IMG/VR virus record: IMGVR_UViG_3300036846_001176
Coordinates: 40,560 to 104,559 of that record
Direction: 5' to 3' (one strand)
From: a virus
DNA length: 64,000 bases
This document shows positions 60,088 through 64,000 of this stretch, one piece after another; the stretch's first letter is position 1, and each line of letters opens with the position of its first letter. The translations under genes were made by a program, and so were the position numbers. The notes beneath the pieces were generated by a model that had not been told where the DNA came from, ran no database searches, and was given only the letters and a program-made list of their open reading frames with translations.

Positions 60088-60122
60088 AAAACACCCCCAC
60101 AGGCGTGAGCCCATGGGGGTGT
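60088..60122 (-). terminator. intrinsic terminator on the minus strand
   Basis: On the minus strand, ACACCCCCA pairs with TGGGGGTGT and is followed by TTTTGTGTT. It ends transcripts of the YkgJ-like gene. Because the zinc-ribbon gene lies behind it, that gene may be read only by partial readthrough. Confidence 0.7.
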
Positions 60123-60125
60123 AAG

Positions 60126-60773
60126 TTAGCGGGACTTCTCCCGCGCGCGACGTTCCTCGGCATCAGCGAGGATCAGTCTTTCCAGCTCATTGCGCACGAC
60201 CGCCTTGCCGCCGCTGTGCTCGTGCCACTGCTTGTCGCGTGACAGCGAGGGCGGGCAGACGACGATCGCCTCTAGCGAGTTGAAGCGGATGATGGTCAGG
60301 CACTGATAGCTGGCGCCGACCATGTCGATGTAGCCGCGCATCTCCGGGGTGCGCCAGGCGTCGCGAAACGCCGGGTCAACCCAGATCTGCACCACCGGCA
60401 CCGCGACACCGTCGATGCCGACCGTGTCGGTCGTCATGTCGATGACGCAGTGCGAGCGGTCCGGCCGGGAGAGGCCGGCGGTGTCCGGATCGGTCAGCCA
60501 GCGGCAGCTCCACACACCGCAGCTCTCGGGGAAGCCGTGCTTGTGATACACGGCGCAGCCCTTGGCGTGCTTCTGGTGGCGGCAGCGTTCGCCGGCCGAC
60601 TTCCGGATCTCCGGCACCGGCACGAGCTTGCAGCAGGCCTGGCAGCCGCCGCAGCGGCGTCCGCCGGGTGGGCGGGCCTCCAGGGAATAGTCGCCCCCTG
60701 GAAGCAGCCGCGTGACCGTGCTGCCGGACAGCACCTCGAAGAGTTCCTCTCTGGTCACTTCGGGCTCAGCCAT
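60126..60773 (-). CDS. YkgJ-like Cys-cluster protein
   Basis: 215 residues from ATG 60773 (GGAG seven bases upstream). Eight Cys in two groups: C41-x2-C44-x2-C47-C48, then C64, C73, C85 and C90 (CGGCQACCK, RCRHQKHAKGCAVY, PESCGVWSC). This matches the YkgJ family of zinc or iron-sulfur binding proteins, whose function is poorly known. The C-terminal part (VIDMTTDTVGIDGVAVPVVQ, then a helical end) is not part of the cluster. It overlaps the preceding gene by eight bases and lies upstream of a terminator. Confidence 0.75.
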   Translation of the reverse strand: MAEPEVTREELFEVLSGSTVTRLLPGGDYSLEARPPGGRRCGGCQACCKLVPVPEIRKSAGERCRHQKHAKGCAVYHKHGFPESCGVWSCRWLTDPDTAGLSRPDRSHCVIDMTTDTVGIDGVAVPVVQIWVDPAFRDAWRTPEMRGYIDMVGASYQCLTIIRFNSLEAIVVCPPSLSRDKQWHEHSGGKAVVRNELERLILADAEERRAREKSR

Positions 60774-61035
60774 CGGTGTCTCCATCGATGGCCTTGCGCA
60801 GGTGCTGGCCGCGCTCGTCGGTGGACATGGTCCTGGCGCGCTGGACCGCGGCGGCAAACTTCACGCGTGAAACGTGACGCTTGGCCCAGCGGATCAGCAC
60901 CGTGCCGTTGCCCTTATCCTTGGCGGGCAGCGGTGGTGCGGTTCCCTCGGCGACCAGGATGCCGGCCGCGACGAATTCGAGGAGTACTTGCTCCACAAAC
61001 TCCGGCAGGTCGCCGTCCCAGGAGAGCCCGCTCAT
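60766..61035 (-). CDS. small hypothetical protein
   Basis: 89 residues starting MSGLSWDGDLPEFVEQVLLE. Helical N-terminus and a basic middle (IRWAKRHVSRVKFAAAVQRA). Overlaps its neighbours by four and eight bases, so it is part of one polycistronic unit. No recognised family. Confidence 0.65.
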   Translation of the reverse strand: MSGLSWDGDLPEFVEQVLLEFVAAGILVAEGTAPPLPAKDKGNGTVLIRWAKRHVSRVKFAAAVQRARTMSTDERGQHLRKAIDGDTDG

Positions 61036-61253
61036 AGCTCGCTCTCCGGGATCGGATCGTAGGCATCCTCGGCGATCGGAAACGGCTCATGGCCGAGCTC
61101 CACGCGCTTGGCGTTGAGGATGACCATGCACTCGCGGCAGAACGGCTCGCGCTTGCCGGTGACCGCCGCGGTCGACGGCACCCGGTGCGGGTTGAACGAA
61201 AACAGCTTGCCGCAGTTGATGCAGGGGCCGGTGGCATAGGCATAGCCGCTCAT
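61032..61253 (-). CDS. zinc-finger-like small protein
   Basis: 73 residues. C11-x2-C14 (PCINCGK) and C39-x2-C42 (FCREC) form a zinc-binding pair, with NPHRVPSTAAVTGKREP between them. The pattern resembles HNH-associated or treble-clef fingers but lacks the HNH catalytic His-Asn. It may bind nucleic acid. Four-base overlaps on both sides. Confidence 0.7.
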   Translation of the reverse strand: MSGYAYATGPCINCGKLFSFNPHRVPSTAAVTGKREPFCRECMVILNAKRVELGHEPFPIAEDAYDPIPESEL

Positions 61254-61516
61254 GGCGTGTCTCCCACGACCTTGAGGCGCAGCAACCGCAGCGCCTCGTT
61301 GAGCATCTCGTTGGTGGTCGCCTTGAGGGCGAACCGCGAGTACTCGAAGCCGAGCGCGTCGTCGTCCTGTTCGAAGCCGACGGCACGGAAGAACGCGTTC
61401 TCGGCGGCGATCTGCCGCTCGGTTCCCCAGTCGGCGTCGGTGATCGGCCGCGCGTCCTGCGCGAGCCGCTCGAACTCGGCCATCTGGGTAGCCGTGATCG
61501 TTGTGAGGGCGCTCAT
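61250..61516 (-). CDS. small hypothetical protein
   Basis: 88 residues starting MSALTTITATQMAEFERLAQ from ATG 61516, which overlaps the Xre-like stop by four bases; the longer frame from 61738 is overlap with that gene. Helical, with a central DADWGTERQIAAENAFFRAV and a basic end (LNEALRLLRLKVVG). Function unknown. Confidence 0.65.
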   Translation of the reverse strand: MSALTTITATQMAEFERLAQDARPITDADWGTERQIAAENAFFRAVGFEQDDDALGFEYSRFALKATTNEMLNEALRLLRLKVVGDTP

Positions 61517-61944
61517 GGCCGCTTGACCTGATAGACGAGCTTCATCGAGCCAACGGTGTTGCCGTTGATATCCATGAGCGGCGTCGAGAAGAGCCCGGAT
61601 TTTCGCCGAAATCGTCCGGCGGCTTCCGTGATGATCCGACTGACTTCGCCCAACGGGTCGTCGGCGAAGGCGTCGTTCTCGATGTTGATGGTAATGACCA
61701 GCGTTTGCGCGACGGTCGGTAGCGGTTTTCTCCGCCACAGGTCACGAACCTCCGGTCCGAGTAGGCCGGTCAGCCTCTCGATGGTTTCCATCCGTGGGTG
61801 TTGGACCGCGTCATTCTCCAGCAAGGTGATCGTGCTGACGGAGATACCGGTGCGCCGGCTGAGTTCGTTCTTGGATAGCGGGAACTCCTGATAAAGCGCG
61901 CGGAACTGCGCGCCCGGCGAGACCGGGTTGTCGGGTTTACGCAT
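61513..61944 (-). CDS. Xre-family-like transcription regulator
   Basis: 143 residues from ATG 61944, with AAAGGA a short way upstream; GTG 61989 would extend it into the previous gene. The helix-turn-helix (about residues 23-65) reads SKNELSRRTGISVSTITLLE, then ETIERLTGLLG, the classic Cro/CI fold. The C-terminal 75 residues (VAQTLVITINIENDAFADDP, then INGNTVGSMKLVYQV) form a small beta-rich domain, too short for a CI peptidase. It may control the minus-strand operon or the switch between growth phases. Confidence 0.8.
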   Translation of the reverse strand: MRKPDNPVSPGAQFRALYQEFPLSKNELSRRTGISVSTITLLENDAVQHPRMETIERLTGLLGPEVRDLWRRKPLPTVAQTLVITINIENDAFADDPLGEVSRIITEAAGRFRRKSGLFSTPLMDINGNTVGSMKLVYQVKRP

Positions 61945-61972
61945 GGTTGAGGTCCTTTGCGTGTTCGTGGCG

Positions 61973-62194
61973 TCAGGCATATTTGCCACCGCGTTTCGAT
62001 GGCGTTGCCCCCCTGACAGGGGTTTTGGCGCGGGCCGGCAGGTCCAGCCGGTTGGCCTTGGAGATCACGGCGTTCTTGGAAACGCCGAGCTCGCGGCCAA
62101 TCAGTGTGGTGGACCTGCCGGTGTCCCATAGCGCGCGCAGGCGCGCGATGAGGTCGTCGGACCAGGGCGTGTTCTTCAGGACCCGGGTCTTCAT
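61973..62194 (-). CDS. GcrA-like DNA-binding protein, short form
   Basis: 73 residues. WSDDLIARLRALWDTGRSTT (residues 11-30), then IGRELGVSKNAVISKANRLD (32-51) and LPARAK match the N-terminal helix-turn-helix of GcrA, the alphaproteobacterial cell-cycle regulator that recognises CcrM-methylated GANTC sites and works with sigma-70. Cellular GcrA is about 170 residues with a sigma-binding C-terminus; here only the DNA-binding half plus a basic tail (RGATPSKRGGKYA) remains. It could compete with or redirect host GcrA. Its start overlaps the stop of the gene before it by four bases. Confidence 0.8.
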   Translation of the reverse strand: MKTRVLKNTPWSDDLIARLRALWDTGRSTTLIGRELGVSKNAVISKANRLDLPARAKTPVRGATPSKRGGKYA

Positions 62195-62460
62195 GGCTTA
62201 CCGAGGTATTGGTAAACCTCGACGACGAGGCCTTTGTCGTCCACCACCTCGCCGTCATCACGAATGAAGCTGACGACGGTCCAGTGCAGGACGCCGGCGC
62301 GCATCAGCAGATGCCCGCCGTCTTTTCCCACGCACCACATCGTCACGGCGATCTTCTCGCCTTTCTCCAATTCGTAGGGTGGGATGCAGACGTGGACTTT
62401 GCCGACCTCGATCTCGCCGGCCTTGAGCCGGCGGCCGATCTCCGGGTTCTCACCGGTCAT
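62191..62460 (-). CDS. small beta-rich hypothetical protein
   Basis: 89 residues starting MTGENPEIGRRLKAGEIEVG from ATG 62460. The middle (KVHVCIPPYELEKGEKIAVT, then GHLLMRAGVLHWTVVSFIRD) is beta-rich with a single Cys. It overlaps neighbours by four and eleven bases. It precedes the GcrA-like gene in the same operon. I recognise no family. Confidence 0.6.
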   Translation of the reverse strand: MTGENPEIGRRLKAGEIEVGKVHVCIPPYELEKGEKIAVTMWCVGKDGGHLLMRAGVLHWTVVSFIRDDGEVVDDKGLVVEVYQYLGKP

Positions 62461-62875
62461 GGTCGGGATCCCGTAGCCGGCGGAGCGCCGTCTCGGCGGC
62501 CTTACCAATTTTGGTATCGGCAAAGCCGTTGACGCCCTCCACCGCATACTCAAGGGCGGCGCGGATCGCCCGCCATTCGAGCGGGCTGAACCGCGGTGGG
62601 ATCGGCCCCTTCTCCAGGAACTGCTCGAACAGCGTCTCGTCGATATCGCTGCCGCCTTCCTCGGAGCGGAACACCTGCAATTGGTTGTCCCAGCCATTGA
62701 GGTCGGCGAAGTGGCGATCGAGCAAGACGATAGCGATCGGCAGGCCTGGTGAGGCGTTTGGAAAAACCTCGGTCACGGTGCCGCAGGTTCCCTCGGGAAA
62801 CGTGCCCATGGGATGCGGCGCGACCAGTTGGATCGTGATGACCCGCTGGCCGATCGTGAAATCGGTGACCTTCAT
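62450..62875 (-). CDS. hypothetical protein with SH3-like start
   Basis: 141 residues. The N-terminal 55 residues (MKVTDFTIGQRVITIQ, then FPEGTCGTVTEVFPN and LPIAIVLLDRHFADL) look like a small SH3-like barrel. The C-terminal half is helical (PLEWRAIRAALEYAVEGVN). It overlaps neighbours by four to eleven bases. Possible DNA- or protein-binding adaptor; no certain family. Confidence 0.6.
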   Translation of the reverse strand: MKVTDFTIGQRVITIQLVAPHPMGTFPEGTCGTVTEVFPNASPGLPIAIVLLDRHFADLNGWDNQLQVFRSEEGGSDIDETLFEQFLEKGPIPPRFSPLEWRAIRAALEYAVEGVNGFADTKIGKAAETALRRLRDPDHDR

Positions 62876-63342
62876 GGTTCAGATCCTTTCGTTGAGGTTG
62901 GCCAGTCGTGACGCCTGAGCAGGCGCTCAACTGACCAGTTGTCAAAGATATCGGTGCTATCGCCGTTGTAGTCGGGCGGCTCCGTCAGCTGGGCCTCGGT
63001 GAGGCCTGGCCAACCGATGCACGTGCGGGCGAGCTTGCGCTCGTACCGCCGTATCTGTGGGAGCCGCTTGGCGATCGCCATCGGCCAGTGGATGGCCACC
63101 AGTTCCGCGAGCATTGCGCGGCCGGTGGGCCACTTGGTAAGCCGGGACGGGGCGAACCTCATCGGTGAGTTCCTGATGAAAAGGTTCACCTGTCCCTGGC
63201 AGTCGCCGATGGCCAATGCCCGCAGCCGCAGCAACTGTCCCATGTTGTTCCGCACCGCTTCGTGGGTGTGGGGCAGCATGGGCAGCCGCCGATACGACGG
63301 CGGGCGGTTGTGGCCGATGCCGGGGGGTGGACTATCATTCAT
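62872..63342 (-). CDS. hypothetical protein with GIGHNRPP motif
   Basis: 156 residues starting MNDSPPPGIGHNRPPSYRRL. The GIGHN-x-PP motif near the N-terminus is common in small proteins of alphaproteobacterial phages and mobile elements; its role is not known to me. The middle is basic (MRFAPSRLTKWPTGRAMLAE) and the C-terminus contains DWPTSTKG. Four- and eight-base overlaps to neighbours. Confidence 0.65.
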   Translation of the reverse strand: MNDSPPPGIGHNRPPSYRRLPMLPHTHEAVRNNMGQLLRLRALAIGDCQGQVNLFIRNSPMRFAPSRLTKWPTGRAMLAELVAIHWPMAIAKRLPQIRRYERKLARTCIGWPGLTEAQLTEPPDYNGDSTDIFDNWSVERLLRRHDWPTSTKGSEP

Positions 63343-63553
63343 CGTTCGCCTCCGGTTGGGGCACGCCGATATGCGTCGTCCATTCGTCTGGCGTGATGCC
63401 GGTCCGAATGAATTCGCGGAGCGGCGGTGCCAGGTTCGGAAACGCGTCCTGGAGCAGCCAGCCCGCCTTGTAGCGGGCCATCTCCTGTATGGTCACCGGA
63501 AGATCCATGGTGTGGGTCTTGCCGGTGAGCTGTGAGATGCGGGAGATGATCAT
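63335..63553 (-). CDS. small hypothetical protein
   Basis: 72 residues starting MIISRISQLTGKTHTMDLPV. The order of a small strand (ISRISQLTGKTHTMDLPVT), helix (QEMARYKAGWLLQDAFPNL) and PLREFIRTGITPDEW is a familiar small phage protein type (roughly, a strand with TMDLPVT, a QAG/KAG helix, and REF-x-x-TGIT-x-xEW), found in many phages without known role. It overlaps neighbours by four and eight bases. Confidence 0.7.
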   Translation of the reverse strand: MIISRISQLTGKTHTMDLPVTIQEMARYKAGWLLQDAFPNLAPPLREFIRTGITPDEWTTHIGVPQPEANDE

Positions 63554-63825
63554 GGCTTGCTCCGCGGATCGATCTGCTCGATCACGTAGCCAAGAAGGTC
63601 AGAAGCGTTGTGGTCGCCTAGCTTCAGGGAACGAGGGTTGATCACCCCATTGTTCATGTCCTGGCAAAGATCGACCAGCATGTCGACCACGGTGGTCAGC
63701 ATGTTCCAGCAGGTGAACGCCGATTGCGGATCCAGTTCGACCTTGTTCAGGCCGTCATAGAACTTCGGCGCATAGGTGCGCCGCAGGGCGATCAGGCGCT
63801 GCAGGTCAGGCGGCGGCCGGGTCAT
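63550..63825 (-). CDS. small helical hypothetical protein
   Basis: 91 residues from ATG 63825, with GGAGGGG just upstream. Helical (DLQRLIALRRTYAPKFYDGL, then AFTCWNMLTTVVDMLVDLCQ) with a hydrophobic central helix. It overlaps the next gene by four bases and the preceding partial gene by four. A protein-protein interaction role is possible; no family recognised. Confidence 0.65.
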   Translation of the reverse strand: MTRPPPDLQRLIALRRTYAPKFYDGLNKVELDPQSAFTCWNMLTTVVDMLVDLCQDMNNGVINPRSLKLGDHNASDLLGYVIEQIDPRSKP

Positions 63826-64000
63826 GACCGGCCCCTCCCTTTGGTCCGCTTGCGCCTCGTCCTTGGATCCGCTGGTCCGGAGCGTCGTGCCCATCGGTGG
63901 GTGCCGAGATGATAGAAGGCACCGAGCTTGATGGGGACCGGTATGTAGAACGGATCGATCGGCATTTCTGTCGTATCGTCGCCCTTGGCCTTGAACAGCC
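63822..64000 (-). CDS. partial gene at the right edge
   Basis: The frame enters from the right edge and ends at 63822, overlapping the next start (ATGA). The visible part reads LFKAKGDDTTEMPIDPFYIP, then IKLGAFYHLGTHRWARRS and a very basic tail (DPRTRRKRTKGRGRS). An internal ATG at 63965 could start a 47-residue form, but upstream sequence looks coding. Function unknown. Confidence 0.5.
   Translation of the reverse strand, partial: LFKAKGDDTTEMPIDPFYIPVPIKLGAFYHLGTHRWARRSGPADPRTRRKRTKGRGRS

Noticed and set aside
1-64000. Diversity-generating retroelement acting on the tandem tail paralogues
   Set aside because: No reverse transcriptase or template repeat is visible in the window; the paralogue differences are spread out, not limited to adenine sites.

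Overview
The window carries most of the structural half of a tailed double-stranded DNA phage (or prophage) genome with a high GC content. Almost everything from position 2 to 59733 is read on the plus strand as one long chain of head and tail genes, many with stop/start overlaps. From 59887 to the right edge the genes are small, tightly overlapping and on the minus strand, so the two blocks converge near 59.8 kb. A phage-encoded GcrA-like DNA-binding protein (61973-62194), tail-tip proteins of the gene-transfer-agent type (46164-52304), and the high GC content point to an alphaproteobacterial host. This is inference, not proof. No integrase, terminase, replication gene or stand-alone endolysin is visible.

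Layout: (1) 2-1425, end of an HNH-type (DUF968-like) gene and four or five small genes; (2) 1426-22447, an unusually expanded head module: portal, a PD-(D/E)XK-type nuclease, then about 18 kb of very large Gly/Ala-rich proteins (978, ~700, 522, 1273 and 1597 residues). Among these are a Mu-F/SPP1-gp7 head morphogenesis domain and an XkdF-like prohead protease domain; the module ends with a scaffold-like acidic protein and a strong terminator; (3) 22767-28058, major capsid protein, neck/completion proteins, tail terminator and tail tube; (4) 28055-37227, a fibre cassette with a collagen-like protein, an S74-chaperone fibre, two tandem paralogues and small genes, one of them interrupted by an in-frame TGA; (5) 37228-38123, a structured non-coding block and a GIY-YIG remnant bounded by terminators; (6) 38208-46152, tail assembly chaperone with a -1 frameshift site, a free-standing HNH homing endonuclease, and a 2138-residue tape measure with a lytic-transglycosylase-like domain; (7) 46164-59733, GTA-like tail tip (DUF2460, DUF2163, NlpC/P60, tip protein), then receptor/decoration proteins including a second pair of tandem paralogues and a LamG-like protein; (8) 59887-64000, minus-strand operon of small regulators and zinc-binding proteins (GcrA-like, Xre-like, YkgJ-like, several CxxC proteins).

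How the genes work together: portal, protease, head-morphogenesis protein, scaffold-like protein and capsid protein build the head. The connector and terminator proteins join it to a tube whose length is set by the tape measure, folded with the frameshifted chaperones. The four GTA-like proteins form the tip that opens the cell envelope, and the fibre and LamG-like proteins probably bind the cell surface. The large Gly-zipper proteins between portal and capsid share short sequence modules and are the best candidate in this window for a poorly described system; I suggest they are packaged and ejected proteins, but the sequence alone does not show this.
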